A stretch of DNA of 64,000 bases from Gigaspora rosea (Eukaryota > Glomeromycota > Glomeromycetes > Diversisporales > Gigasporaceae): contig QKWP01000522.1 of the NCBI GenBank assembly GCA_003550325.1, positions 1 through 64,000 of the forward strand. Reading direction: 5' to 3'. The notes beneath the pieces were generated by a model, which saw only the letters and a list, made by a program, of their open reading frames with translations, did not search any database and had not been told where the DNA came from. Positions 1-13,825 of this stretch are shown here, piece after piece. The translations under genes were made by a program, and so were the position numbers. Every line of letters starts with the position of its first letter. The stretch's first letter is position 1.

Positions 1-110
1 TCTTTTTTTTAAAAATTTAATTTTTTTTTAAAAAATTTAATTTTTTTTTAAAAATTTAATTTTTTTAAAAAATTTAATTTTTTTTTAAAAAAAATTTTTT
101 AAAGAAAATT
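1..110. repeat. AT-only tandem repeat
   Basis: The window opens with about five imperfect units of roughly 20 bp, each alternating T-runs and AAAATTTAA blocks. It is simple-sequence DNA with no coding potential and may continue to the left of the window. Confidence 0.7.
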
Positions 111-3100
111 TTAGATTTTTACTATTTTTCCTACCATCATGCAACTTTAAAACCTTGTACTATGCAAGTGCATTGCCATGCATATGTTAAATATATGGTT
201 GAAATTTGAGCTTCTATACTATTCTACGCAATAATAAACTACTATATAGTCAAATTGCAAGAACAGCTTCAAAAGTACCTTCTCTTATAAATACTATAGA
301 CTAAATAGAATAAGTATCACTTGTACAAAAAAGAAGAAAACCCGATAATACACTAGTAAATCTACAAATATCATATAAGTGAATTTACAGAATTGTTTAT
401 TTATTTTGATGCACCCCAAAATTTACATTACACAGATTACAGGTGCGTCAGTCAATTGACATATTTGGAATTTAATCAAATTCAACATGAATATATAGTT
501 AATTAATATGCAATTCATCACTACAAACTTCGCTTTACAGTTAGGCGTAGTATAACTTATAAAAAAATTATTCTTTGGCTCTTGTTTACACTTCTATATT
601 ATTTTTTTCTTATTGCCCAGATTCCTGATTCAAATTTTTCTATTTTTTTTTACCTTCTTTATTTATGAATTTCTTAAATAATTAAAAGTTATTAACAAAA
701 AGTAAAAATTTTGGCAAAGAAAAAAAAATAGAGGAAGATAAAATAGAAAACAAAAGAGGTTTTTTATTTGTAATAAGTTACACTTCATGAACAATAACAT
801 ATACATATTGTACTCATTTTTTTAAATTTTTTTTAATAATTAAAAACTATTTGTTCAAAGTAGCTATACCATGCTAATTAAATTTTAATTATATGTTTTA
901 AGATAATTCTTTTAATAAATTTTCAAGTATTTTATAAAAACAAATGCTTAGAACTCATATATTAACAGAAAATAAAAACATAGTCTTATTCTTTGGCCTT
1001 ATATAAATAACTAGACTAATGCATAATATTATATGTCTGGAGCCCATCATATGATGTTAATCATATTACACAAATGTGTTAATATGCATATGTTGGTAAC
1101 ATTAAAGCACAAATATAGATACATGTGTGGACAGACAAAAATTTTTCAAATCCTATTTCTGATAAGATTTACGTTATATATATGCAAGTATATTAAAAAG
1201 TAAATTTGTAAAATTTTTACAATTGAAGCACATTAGGCAGGTAATTTTTGTATCAATTTGCATAGACACTAATGGACTGTCGCTATGCTCTGGCCAACTA
1301 GTGAAAATTTTCAGGCAATTGTGTATATATATACTAAGTTGATACATTTTAAAGTAACAGCTAACATTATTTATTCCATAAATACGACCCATATTGGCAG
1401 CTTTTTAATAATAAATAAATGCCAGATTTTCATCTTTATTAACACCAATTTCTTATAACAAACACTAACACAAAATATTCTTTTAGCATGTTTTATATTA
1501 GCAGACTTTTGATAATAAATAAATGCCAAGTCTTATTGTATAATATAATAGCAATAGACGAAACTCTAGTAAAATTCCAAATCTCTTGATGAAAGATGAG
1601 ACTTTGTAAAATCCTTACAAAGAACTAAACCCTGCCAAAGTTCTAAATCTCCCTGGTTAAAGAAAAACCTGTGATCCAAATTCTTTATATGAAGCAAAAT
1701 AAATAACAAAGTATATCAAAAAAATTTATCAATAAGTGATATCAAGAGAAAATAGAACATTAGTTATCCTTTATTATTTAAAAATAATAACTGATAAACT
1801 AATGTCCCATTTTTTCTTGGCATCACTCACATAATATATTGCACCCTCTTCAAAAATATTCTTATTTTAGTACAAATATATACTTCACTTCATAAATGTG
1901 TTTTAGTGGTTTTTGTGAGATTTCACAGTATTTAAAATTATTAAGCCTACCTTATAACTCTTGAAATAACTAACTCTTTTAATAGCAACTTTGTAGTACC
2001 GGTAGCAATAATAATCAAAATTTGGTAAAGTCAGCACACTATATAGTAGCTTTTTTCTAGCTACCCAAGCTCATAGTATTACTAAGTAGTACAAATAAAT
2101 AATACTTCAAAAACTAAATTTATTTGAATTATTGCTTATTGTTCTTGGATCATTCTTGAATTATTTTTGAATTGTTACTATAACAAAAAACTAAATTAAT
2201 AAAAAAGATGTCAAATTAAAATTATACAGTACAGAACAGCAAAACTATTCAATTTTTTATATTAAGTGCCAAATTTACAATTATTTAATTGATTTTGATC
2301 GGCTAATTTTAAATAAAAAATTTTAATTGGTTACAAAAACATATAATTCTTTTTTTTTATATAGTAAATGCCAAATTTTCAAATACATATAAACTTTAAA
2401 CTTTTATAACTTCTTAAATTATAATAGATAAAAAAATCTGTTCTAACAGAATTGTAGTTTAGACAAATAGTAACAAATATGTAAGGTCAAATTTTCATTC
2501 AAATTATTTGTTATTAAGTTATAACAATTTTTATATTTTATATATAAAAATTGGATGGTTTTTGCTGTTCTGCACTGTAATAACTACAACAATTGCTCTT
2601 ACTTATGTAGTTACCAAAAGGTTACAATTGGTTTTGAGGTTGGACAATTGGATTGATGCATAATTTACATATAAAATTTTATTTGTATTAATTTTTTTAT
2701 TTTTTATTTATTTTTTTTGGAGTACAAAATGATTAGCTGATAGCTAGTTACTTATAAATTTAAGACCTTAAAAAGGTCCATTCCATAAATCTGCTCATAT
2801 GTGTTATTTAATTCTATTGCTAAAGTATTAACAACTGTATACAAAATCTACAAGTTTGTTAGCTACAAGCTAGCTATAACCCCAATCCAATTTAAGCTAT
2901 TTGCCTCAAATTTGTTTATAATAATAACAGATTTTTTACTATTTTTACTCAAACTCTGAGACAAACTCAAACACCAAAAAGAGCATACTGTAGGTTTCTG
3001 AAAATAAGCTATCTTCAAAAGAAGCTACCCCCGAATTTTCAGAAAAATTTTTAAAGAAATCGTTAACAGTTGCTACATATAAACTTTTTTTACTATGTGT

Positions 3101-6100
3101 TAACTTAAAAAGGTCGAATAAGTAAAGTTGTTCAGCGCAACGAAATACACTTATAATAAAAATTTCATAGCATTTGGACAACTTTTTATTAGTACGTTTT
3201 TCAATTTTTTGAAAAATTTACCAATTCGAAAATAAGCTACCCCACGATTTTTTGTGTAACTTTTTGGCCAAAAGGGGTTTCAGATAAATACGGTACCAGT
3301 AGAGTTATTAATAGAGCACTCCAGTCAATGATAAAACATATAACCTATTCCAGAGCACTTCAAAAGTGGATTATATATTTTATCAATTTTGAAGTACTTT
3401 ATTAACAACTCTACATACTAGCCCTTTAACAATGCACTCGAAACCTATAAAGCAAAGATAGTATTATATTTACTAACTATTAAACACATACTACTATTTA
3501 CTTAATGTTCAAAAAAATGCTTATTGGCCAATATCTAACTAATACTAATTTTGCCAAACTTATATTTAAAACAATCTTTGAGTTGTTATAATATACTAGA
3601 GGTTTTTTGCAAAATTAAAGATAAAAATAATGAAACCCAAAAAAAAATTAAAAAAGAGATCAATAACTATTATTTTTTAAGATTAAAAATTTAAAGGTTT
3701 TTTTGATAACTCTAGTTCAAACTCAACAAACTTTTTTTTATTTTTAATTTTACAAACTTGTATAATTATGAGTAGAGAGTATATTAGTTTATTTCTATTA
3801 ATAGGAGATTGACAAAAATTTTTTTAACTATAGATTATAAACTTATTATATATAAAAGTTAATTTTTTACAATGTAAATTGATATTTATATACTAGGTAA
3901 AATTGTTTATGATCAAAAATTAGATATATTCTAAATTTTTATTAATTGAATGAAATTTGATTAAGTTTGTATAGTATTAACTTTTGTGGGGCAGGAACTA
4001 TTCTGTGGGGTAATTACAAATTGCCAATCAAATCATGTACCAACAATATATAAAATAGAGTTGCAAAGATAAAAACAACTATATTTCATGTTATACTAGA
4101 ACAATTAATAATTCGACCATTATTAGAATCTGAAATATCTTCTTTAAAATTTTATTTAAAAATTTAAAAAAGTTATTTAATAAAAATTTTTTTTATTAAG
4201 TATAAAATTTTTTTAATTAATAGAAATGATCTATATACTCTCTACTCTTAAAATAGAAACTTTATATTAAGTTTGATTATATATTTGTTGAGAAACCTTT
4301 GCTAGAAGATATAAAATATCAAAATTTAAAAAAGGATCATTACATATTGTTTACATAGTATAGCCAATCAAAATAGTAGAAAAGTGAGGCGAAAATTAGT
4401 AAATGCAAAATTAAAAACTGGTATAAGTCCAGAGCTTATAATAATTTGTGTAGTAATACAAACTCCTAAAGAGAAAATAGCCAATCAGAAAGTGCAAATT
4501 TTGATTATTTAGATTAGCCCAACAAAGAATTTGAACATGCATTAAAGAAGTAAAAAAGCTAAAATAATGTTTAAATCAATCTTGATGCACTAATTAAAAA
4601 TAATGGAAATAAATTTTTATATATAGTAAGCATTAATATAGCTCTATTAGTTTTGGCACATGACGAAGCATAGGATAATTTTCTGGTCACATGACTTTCC
4701 AGCATCAATAGCCTTTGAGAAAAAAATTAATTTTATGTTAGGGTTTGGGTACATATTAATGGTTAGAAAGTCCAAAATTGTGCAAGGAAACATTTTTGTT
4801 AGAACCAGAAGGACGATTTGCTAGTCTAAATTTTGCGATAAATACAGTTTGTTTGAATGTGTTACGTTACATCTGATCCTGATTTTTAATTGGCTAATTT
4901 ACGTCAGACGTCATGTAAATGGATCGATCTACACCCTGGTGCAACTTACGAATAAAAATAACGATAAAAATTTATAACGATAAATTTCGCATATTTCTAT
5001 CTGATCCGCATAATCTGTAGCATAATTTTAAAAATTTATCACATAATTCGCATAATTCGAAGTGTAAAGCAGGCAGAATTTGGCAGCAGAAAATTAGGAT
5101 CCCTAATCGCACATGACCAGTTAAGTCATATGACCATGGTCAAATACTTCACTAATTGAACTTAGTAATGAAATCCGTAAAATATGCTTGGTAGAGGTTT
5201 CTCAATTTTAGTTAGGTTAGGGTTGGGTTAGTTAGCATGTGATAGATATTTTAAATTTAATTTATTTATACTTAGCTATAGGTTAAGACCGGGTATTTTT
5301 TAAGGACGCCTCTGGTCATGTGCCAACACTGAACCCTATAGTCTAACGTTAAGGCTCTAAATAATTTATTTACAACAACGGATTTCCTTTTTTGGTTTGT
5401 ATTACCTGCGCAAATAAGTAAAATGCCTGAAAAATCTGGTCACGCGGGGCGTTACAGTCTGAAAATGTCGAAAACACGGGTTTGAAATCGTAATTTCGGT
5501 CGCTCCGAACAATAATATTATGATCAGCATCAAAAAAAAGATATAGAAAGTTTAGCAGGTGTATCAAAAATGTATGTTTTGCAAATGTGATTGTTTCAAA
5601 AATCAAATGATTGCCCATTGCCCTGTTTTGCCGTAGGTGGAATTTTGTGTTTTATTTAAGACTTTATTATTGTCATGGTTTGTGAACTCAAGATTTGAAT
5701 TTGACAGAATTTTGTACTATTCAAAAATGCTGGTATTTCGGGATTTTTGTTTGGCAGGATTTTCAGAAATTTGAACCAAAACCATAATTTTATGTGTGAT
5801 ATATAGATCTCTACGTAGTTATTCACGTGTTAGTTGCCAGTACAGTATATTGTAAATTAAGTAGATTAGGAAATAATTACTGTAAAATAGAATTAGGGTA
5901 TAAGTTTACATATGTTCTACTTTTAAATTCTAATCTGACTAAAGAATTCCGAATCCACTTAAATTCTGTTTCCACTTAAAACATATGTATGACACTCATG
6001 TTTATTTTAGTGTTAGACAGATAGATATACATGAAACGTTATAGTTTTGATATTACATGTAAAAATGCAAGTTACACACAATTTTCATGCAAGTCACATG

Positions 6101-7248
6101 TAATTTACATCGATTTAAGTTTCTTAATGTATTTAGTGCATGTATAACGTTTTGTTTGCATTATATTACAGTATGATAATTATGTAAAATAGAGAATTCA
6201 ATGCATTGGAACAAAGTCCAATATAGTCCCTTTCAAAAAATGTCCGAATGCTATATGTTCGTATAAGTCAAATTGGATACTAATTATGCACCTTAAATTA
6301 AGTAATATTATCAAAAAAGTGTCCGAATGCTATATGTTCGTATAAGTCAAATTGGATACTAATTATTAAGTAATATTATCATAATGGCTGTGTCAAAATA
6401 GATGACTTATAACTTACGTTAATGGTAAACGAGGCTACATATCTGTACATCCATCTAGGCTTGGTAATCTTTGCCGATCAAAATAAGCAATCGGGTATTG
6501 TATTTTCAATCTAAGCGATCTAAGTGGCTTTTTAGCAACCTAATATTATCAGCATATAATTCGATTATCAAGCGCATTGTCATGATTGAAAATGAATCTA
6601 CGAAAGATTGATCACATTTATTCAGTAGCATTATCGTAATTAGCAGAATTAGTATAGCATATTAGCATAATTAGCAGAATTAGCATACAGTCAACTATTA
6701 TATGAGATTGTCTCTCATCATCATGTATCTAGTTGATAGTCGCATAAATAAATACTTACCCAGCCAAATCCACGCCTCTTTTGAGAGTGGTATTTTCCGC
6801 GCTGACATTCGTACGTATAGTACGTGCATACAGGTTGATTGATGCAGATCATCACCTAGCATAGTAATAATAGTACATTACCCTAACGGCGCTATAAAAA
6901 TTTACGATACATATTTGGAAGTTTTATAAACCGAACATAAAAGATTATATGCAATAAAAAGTACTAAAATGATATATTTAAGGATCAATGCTGATTGAAC
7001 AGTTATAATTAACTGCCTCGAATTTAATAATAAATAATTTATGTTACATAAAAAGTACTGTACGTTTAATATATTTTTTAAATATAGATATTTTGATAAT
7101 CGCCAAGCTCTGGGCAAGTCTTGGCACAGTTTAAAAAATGTTGTGACTTGAAAATTTTAATACTTCTCTATTTAACCTTTATCATTTCTCGCAAACTAGT
7201 GATTTAAATTTTTTTAAAAAAAAAATAAGGGGGGTTTTTTTTTTAATA
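111..7248. other. AT-rich intergenic DNA, no gene recognised
   Basis: About 7 kb of A/T-rich sequence with frequent stops in all frames. The longest open frames (around 2945-3181 and 5370-5618, both minus strand) are 78-82 codons and show no domain I recognise. The stretch 4640-5640 is somewhat less AT-biased and may be an old repeat. One short tandem duplication lies at 6241-6366. No RNA gene is seen. Confidence 0.6.
6241..6366. repeat. 79-bp tandem duplication
   Basis: A block starting TGTCCGAATGCTATATG occurs at 6241 and again at 6320, almost identical over about 47 bp. Both copies are followed by a related TAAGTAATATTATC stretch. This is two copies of a 79-bp unit, the second slightly shortened. 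Confidence 0.85.
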
Positions 7249-8376
7249 ATGAAGTTATTATATTTAATTTCATTTCTTTTCACTATAATAATAACTTTTA
7301 CTTGGGCAAATGCACAACTTTGTAATGGATATGCTGAACTTTGTAACAAATCTTATTCATCCGTATCATTTGTAGCAACACATAATTCATATGCTTACGG
7401 AGCGAATGTAGCAGCAACTCAAAATTATGATATTCCAACACAATTAAAAGATGGAGTTCGAGCATTTCTTCTTGCCGCTCTTTCAAATCCTAATCCATCA
7501 AAAAGTACTGATATAGAACTTTGTCATACTTCTTGCGATTTATTGGATTCTGGAACAGTAGCAAATACATTAAAAAATTTTACAACATTTTTACAAAATA
7601 ATCCAAATGAAGTTGTTACAATTTTTTGGAGAAATTTTTTTAGTAATCTTACAGTTTCTGATTTTAAAACTGCTTTTGATAAAGCTGGTTTAACTCGGTA
7701 TTGTTTTACTCAGCCACTTGGTGCACCTTGGCCTACAATGGCAGACATTATTAAATCAGGAAAACGTGTTATTAACTTTCTCGATTCAGGTGCTGATAAT
7801 AAAACCGTACCATGGTAAAGATTACTTATTTGATGTGTTTTCTTTTTTATTTAATATTTTAATTATTAATATATATACTTGTAATATATTTTTTATAGGT
7901 TAATGTCAGAATACTCTTATGTATTCGAAACACCATATGATAATTCTGATCCTAATTCTTGGCCATGCACAATTGATCGTCCTGAAGGTCAAAGTCGTCC
8001 ATTATACATGATAAATCATTTCCTTTATACAGTTTTATCATCAGGGTCAATAGAAATTGAAATTCCAAGTCGAAGTATTGTAAATACAACAAATGGAGCT
8101 AGCCTTCAAACTCAAGCTCAAAATTGTACAAAGATTTTTGGTAAAGCACCAAATTTTATTGCTGTAGATTTTTATGATGAAGGTAGTAAAAATACAAATG
8201 TATTTAGTGTTATTGCTAATTTTAATGGGGTACCATATGTGCCGACAACTTATGGTAATGGTATCTTACCTTATGATGTTTCAAAAACAAATAATGTCAA
8301 TATTATAAAACCCAGTTTATCCACAGCTATTGTTTCTTTATTAATGATTTTTATTTTTGTTGTGGTTGAATTGTAA
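7249..8376 (+). CDS. Secreted PLC-like phosphodiesterase (PI-PLC X domain)
   Basis: Two exons, 7249-7814 and 7899-8376, separated by an 84-bp GT-AG intron that splits a Trp codon; the joined product is 347 aa. Residues 1-22 form a signal peptide ending in ANA. The PI-PLC X-like TIM barrel follows. The first catalytic His is H45 in VATHNSYAYG, R71 lies in DGVRAF, and the second His is H93 in ELCHTSCDLLDSG. Further family landmarks are NPNEVVT, SGKRVINFLDSGAD and, across the splice, a Tyr/Phe-rich FETPYDN block. The CHTSCDLL wording is typical of the fungal secreted PLC-like family, which lacks the Y, EF-hand and C2 domains of metazoan PLCs. The last ~18 residues are strongly hydrophobic, so a GPI anchor is possible. 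The true substrate (phosphoinositide, GPI or other phosphodiester) cannot be told from sequence. The gene stands alone, with an AATAAA about 45 bp after the stop. Confidence 0.9.
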
Positions 8377-9807
8377 TTATCATATTTTAAAATAGCTTCA
8401 AAAACTTGTAACTTTATTTAATAAATTCTAGAAATTGTGTGTAAATAAATTTAATTTATTCAAATCAGAACAGTTTTTATTTGTAATTGAATAAATGCAT
8501 ATCGTATAAGTAATCTCATTATTGTAAACTCTTGATATATAGTCAATACAGTGAATTACATACAGCATAATACATACTGTACAATTAATATTTTAAATTT
8601 TCTGTTTACGAAATTATTTGAAAAATAAATCCCCATTCAAATTCTCATTTAAACTCTTCAATTCGTATCTTAATCATTTTCTAAAATTTAGTCGAGTAGG
8701 TTTTGTTTCAATGCCAATTCTTAACCATACCTACTTTCGTAAATTTTTTTGACATATATCTAAACATACATTACTTGGTTACGGGTTTATACAACACATA
8801 TTTCGGTAACACCCTAATTTATATAGAAAGAGTGAGGTTTTTAAATTTCCTGTACCGTACATACGACGTACGGTACATATGTACGTAACCGTAGGAGGTG
8901 GTTTGTGCGACATCTGAATGAACTCTAGCAGTTGCACAAATAAAATACGATGAACTTTTGTCACGCAAAAATTGAGAAAAAATTATTTGTCAAGTAGTTA
9001 CTCAGACTATAGTGTTTAACTCGATCTTCTATAGTCGAATTCACTCGCTTAACATGTTTCACGAAGACTGATGTATCTTACTAGGCACTTCCCAATACCA
9101 CACAATGTTTATGAAAGCTTTTATTATTCAAAATGTGCCTTGAACAAAACGTATCTCAAATCTATCCTCTCTTAATTTCCTATGGTGTTCTTTCATAATT
9201 ACATCATTATATCATGTGATCATCAATTTAATAATTACGTTTTTTCATTGTTACTTTTTAACTTGTATCGTCACTATATTGAAACCGTCACTTCCGTAAC
9301 ACGATTCTTTACTCTTTATTGGTTAAAATCCCTCACGTTATCTTGAAACAACTTTTGAAATACATTTTGTCTCCGGATATTAGTAACTCTCGATATAACG
9401 TATTGATTGGTTCATTAGAGAAAATTTTCTAAAATCGAGTTTATTAGTAAATCTATTACCGGTATATTAAGCCGAATTTATTATAATGTGATTTGAACTT
9501 TAATCCATTATGTCAAGATTTTGTTATATCGAACGTCCGTTATATCGAAAGTCACGTGTATCTGGACAATATATTAGATTAAATCGTGTAACGTTGTAAT
9601 TTATATAATATTTATAAAAGTATTATCTATTTTTAATCTAAAATGGTTAGAGCGATTCGAATTAAATTTTGAAGTTGATGTAAATACTATCAGGATTATG
9701 AACTAAACGATAATCAGATCAAAGTTCTGAGCTAGCCATTCATGTCTTAGATTCTCCTAAAAAGTCGTTTGATGTGATGTTCACGTGATCATTACTTAGT
9801 CGTAAAC
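8377..9807. other. Intergenic, no gene recognised
   Basis: AT-rich spacer with no open frame over 62 codons. A short imperfect palindrome built on GTACCGTA/TACGGTAC lies at about 8850-8877. Short self-similar blocks around ATATCGAA occur near 9380-9550. Nothing else can be supported. Confidence 0.5.
8420..8425 (+). terminator. Candidate polyadenylation signal of the PLC-like gene
   Basis: AATAAA lies about 45 bp downstream of the stop codon, with further AATAAA-like hexamers near 8445. In such AT-rich DNA the hexamer is common, so only its position supports it. Confidence 0.35.
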
Positions 9808-10668
9808 TAGGGTTCTAATAGTGTTCTAATCTGAAACTAGTTTCGGATTTTAAAAAAATCGAAGCTCCGAAACTTGAACCCTCGGAACTATAATCCGAAC
9901 CCAAAACTATAATCCGAAATTCAAAAATATAATATGGAAGCTTTTAAATTTTATTATAAAGTTTAGTCATTTTTAATGAAATAGTACCCAAAATGTAATT
10001 TTGAATAAATTATAAAATTATATAGGTAATTTTAATTATGATTTTGGCAATTTTTTTGCTTCGTTGGCTTCTTTTAAAGTTAGTCAACTTAATTTTTAAT
10101 ATCATACCGTCATTACAACTGATTTCAAAATTCTAGAACAATAGAAAAAATTGCCAATGGACGAATCGATAAATTTAATTATGTGGTAACTTATTGATGT
10201 ACTGTACTATTACTTATTATTACTTAATATTGCATCAAATTTTTACGTAGTAAGTAAAAAAAAAACTGATGCTTGCAATAGCACTCTTGATTGTCAGAAT
10301 ATAAACTCCGGAATTATGCCTATCATGTTGTATATACTGTGAATCATAATTACGAAAAGAACTGGCCCAAATAGCCCTGGATATTCAAGGAGATATATAA
10401 CATACATCAGTGCGATTGATATGTATATTGAAGAGATATATAGCATACATCAGTGCATTTGATGTATAATTGAATGAGATATATAATACATCAATACAAT
10501 CAATGTATATAGAAGTTTGTGTAGTTTTTTGGTTTTTCAGGTGAATTTCGGGGTTTCGAATGAGGTTTCAGGTTTCGGGCGAGGTTTCGAATTTCGGATA
10601 ATGTTTCGGAAGCTATAATCCGAAACCCGGAACTTTCAGATTTGGCACAAAGGGTTTCGACGCTAACT
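9808..10668. mobile_element. MITE-like element with inverted TTTCGGA/TCCGAAA arrays
   Basis: The left end (about 9838-9925) carries repeated TCCGAA motifs. The right end (about 10540-10650) carries the reverse orientation, GTTTCGAA/GTTTCGGA, so the two ends pair as inverted arrays. The same motif builds the ends of the better-bounded hAT-like element at 34170-36258. The terminal repeats here are degenerate and no target duplication could be fixed, so the boundaries are approximate. The interior holds a 43-bp tandem repeat and no coding frame. Confidence 0.5.
10390..10515. repeat. Three tandem 43-bp units
   Basis: GAGATATATA followed by ATACATCAGTGC-like sequence recurs at 10390, 10433 and 10476 with a constant 43-bp spacing; the third unit has diverged most. 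The array lies inside the TTTCGGA element. Confidence 0.75.
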
Positions 10669-11639
10669 CTGGTATGGTTAGCAATACTTATAAAATTTAT
10701 CTTTTATAAGTAATACCCTTTTAATAGTTGGATGGGGAATTTCTCAATTATATACATAGGCAATCAAGAAATTGGAAATATAAATGATGTAATGATGTAA
10801 TAAAGATAAACTTTCTGCTTATCATAAACTTATTATTTATATAAATAAAATAATGTTTTTTTTTCACTTCTTTTATTACGTTAAATGGCTGATGTAAAAC
10901 TCAAATACAAACGCGGAACCTGCTTTGGATGTCGAGTGTTTTAATTGTGTAGTTGATCTACGAAAACAAAAATGTAGTCAAGTATGCATATACACGTATT
11001 TATTACTCCTAACTGGACAGAAGATTAAATTTCTTTTGTTAGTGATAAAATCTTAAAATATAACTATGAAACCAATTTAAAGTCTTTTAATTTTTACTTT
11101 GTTCACGATGCAATAATGGATTGTTCAATTAAGATCAGCAAGAAAACAATTATCATCAAGCTTAGTCAGATGACCACACAAGTAACCATACCAACAACCA
11201 TAAAAACGACCACACGAATAACCACAATGCAAAATGATACTTTCTCGTTTTTTATTTGAATTTAACGTTTTTACTTTCAGAATAACACTTAAAACTTTCA
11301 TCTTGGTAAAAAAAAATTATATAATCATTAATAAGGTTGATAGAGTTAATCAGATCGCTTAGATTAAACATAAACAATTACTTGTTACATTTATGGGAAA
11401 AAAGTGAGTTCTTACTTTTGCAAGTACTGAAGTACGTATATATATATGTAATACTGATCGACCAATCGATATGCCCTTATGACCAAATTACATGTAATTA
11501 TCTTATCATGTTTCCTTACAAAGTTTGTACATACGTACGTACGTAGCATTGCCACACTTTATTATAGGAAATTAAATTTTAATAATATTATTAGTTATTT
11601 TTTAACTGGATTTAGTACTATTAGTATAGAAAGAAACGG
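10669..11639. other. Intergenic, no gene recognised
   Basis: AT-rich spacer. A short run at about 11165-11225 repeats the ACCACACAAG/ACCATA theme. No open frame with recognisable similarity and no RNA gene is seen. Confidence 0.5.
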
Positions 11640-11912
11640 ATTTAGTATATTTCACCGACAGCCATTCCCTGACAGCCCATTTCACCGACAGTTCAATTCA
11701 CCGACTTCACTTCCCCGACAACCCACCTGGTTTTGGTAGATTTCGCCGACAATCTACATTTAGACAATGCTAACTATAAAGCAAACCAAATCTAGTCTAG
11801 GGTTAAATTTGTCAACGAAATAACTGTTTGTGAAATAACTGTCGGGGAATTGGGTTGTCAGGAAAGTGAAGTCAGGAAATGGACTGCCGGAAAATTGGCG
11901 AATACCCTATAG
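11640..11912. mobile_element. Fold-back element with TTCACCGACA motifs
   Basis: The left half (11650-11750) repeats TTCACCGACA-like motifs at least six times. The right half (11815-11905) carries the same motifs reversed (TGTCGGGGAA, GTCAGGAAA, GCCGGAAAA). The two arms can fold on each other. A second copy of the family lies at 41268-41575, and a half-copy is suggested near 16035-16070. There is no coding capacity. It is probably a non-autonomous DNA transposon; target duplications were not resolved. Confidence 0.7.
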
Positions 11913-12374
11913 ATTGAACCCTCGTTTATTTTTTTGTTTTTTTACTTCATGATGAAAATTTATGATTTGATTGGTTAAAAATGTTTGATCATACTGATCC
12001 ATATCCTTGATAAAGTTTCCGTACGAGAAAAAAAAAATTTTTTATTAACGAGTTAAGAGTAAAAAAAAAAAAAAAATCTATATTATCATATTTTACAACT
12101 AATTGATTGGTCAAAGTAAAAATACTTTACATCCTTTAAAAACCTTTACTTGAACTTTTAACCCTAATTCTAAATTTGGGTAGTAAAAATATAAGTGTTT
12201 TGATCATTTCTGTGATGTTTTGTCTAATGTTAATTTGATTTAAAAAAATTGGTTATTAATAAAAATTTTAACTATAAAGCTACTAAAAGTTAAAATTAAT
12301 ATTAATAGTGTAAATGTTTTTATGTGTGGAATTCCATATCATTTTAGTTTTATCACCATGATGATAAATCAAAA
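11913..12374. other. Intergenic, downstream of the GT47 gene
   Basis: AT-rich spacer between the fold-back element and the 3' end of the minus-strand glycosyltransferase gene. It contains a long A-run at about 12061-12076 and no recognisable feature. Confidence 0.5.
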
Positions 12375-13825
12375 TCAAGTAGAATGATAAGTATATCCAT
12401 CAATATATATAATTTCCTGATCAATACGTTTTAACATTCGACAAAAACTTCTAGCAATAAAGTGCCAAACACAACCATTATTAATCAACAAGTATTTTCC
12501 AATCAACCAAACTCTCTCTCGTTTCCTTTGATATTCATCTTCCGAAATTGCATCTAGTATTTCATCAATTCTATGAACATCATTACGTCGAACCCTAACG
12601 ATCATAGAATCCCAATCAATATCGTCTTCAAAAGGTTTAATAATTCCATCAGCAATAACGATAGGAACTACACCAAATGCAAGATATTCCCATATACGAT
12701 TAACATCTAATGACCATTCAGATGGAGTCAAACCATATTTTGATCTTGCAAGTAATCTAGAATACTCTTCTCTGTCAGATGATTCACCTATATCCCAACC
12801 AGGTAATCCTTTTAATGTATTAAATATTATATATCTAATACCATCAGAATCAATGTCCGTTACATTAGCACAACAACCTCTAAAAATTCCTCTAATATTT
12901 CGACCGAATGGATTTCCATGATTACCAACATAACGAATAGGATTTAATCTATGAATATTTAATAATGGAGTAGAACTTGGTATAACTATATTATTATATC
13001 TTAAAAAATTTTGATTTAAATTTCTCTTATCACCAAATATAGTTAAATAAATTGAATTATGAAATAAAAATTTTTTTTCATAATAATTATCCGAATTATC
13101 CATTGGATGTATCATAAAATGATTTTTTCCATTAGTTTTATTCCAATAATTAAAATTTTGAATAATATAATTCATTAATGGTTCTAAATAATTTGAATCT
13201 ACTTGACATTTTTCAGTTTGATTCCAATTATTATTTATCCAACAATTAAATAAATAACAACTTCCAAAAAATGGTATATAAAATAAATCGGCTTCTTCAG
13301 GATTTTCTGTTATATATAAATTATAAAGTGTTGAATTTATTGTTGAAAGTTGTTTATATAAAATTAATTCCACGTTATATTTTGAGAATATACATCTTTG
13401 TTTTTTAGATTCGTCAATTTGAATTGTGGTTGGGATTTTATATATGTATATTTTCGGTCTACATATTGCATAACCTTTAAATAATACAGTAATAAATCTA
13501 TTTAAATATACGTAAATTAGTTTTTAATTGATTAAAATTTCAAAAAAAAAAAAAAAAAAAACTTACGTAGGTCGGGAGGCCAAATTCTCCATTTATCTTC
13601 TATAGGAGGTAATGGAGATATTGTTGGCAATGGTGTTGCTGTTACTGAGGGTTTTATAGATTCCTCGGATTCATTAGGTTTAATAATATCTTCTTTCTGT
13701 CCTTGAATAAGTAACTGACTTAATATAATTAAACCTAGTATACAAATTAAAAAAATCCTGAAATATATTTTTTTTATTTTAATTATTATCATTTGGTGCA
13801 ATGAAGATAAAGTTGAAAATTTCAT
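12375..13825 (-). CDS. Exostosin-like glycosyltransferase (GT47 fold), type II membrane protein
   Basis: Two exons on the minus strand, 13825-13567 and 13474-12375, with a 92-bp intron (donor GTAAGT); the product is 452 aa. A short cytoplasmic tail is followed by one hydrophobic anchor at residues ~20-41, then a Ser/Pro/Thr-rich stem (~50-75): the usual type II Golgi architecture. After the splice comes PKIYIYKIP, matching the KIYVYDLP-type start of exostosin domains. Later landmarks are EADLFYIPFF, a YVGNHGNPFGR segment, and the C-terminal acceptor/nucleotide region SKYGLTPSEWSLDVNRIWE, LAFGVVPIVIAD, PFEDDIDW. The family transfers sugars from nucleotide sugars to glycans in the secretory pathway; donor and acceptor here are unknown. 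The 5' exon is easy to miss because a T-run follows the donor. Confidence 0.87.

Noticed and set aside
2945..3181. 78-codon open frame on the minus strand
   Set aside because: No recognised domain and no matching neighbouring exon; length is within chance for this region.
5370..5618. 82-codon minus-strand open frame in a slightly less AT-rich patch
   Set aside because: It looks marginally protein-like but has no motif, no homologous second copy here and no splice-compatible neighbours, so it cannot be supported as a gene.
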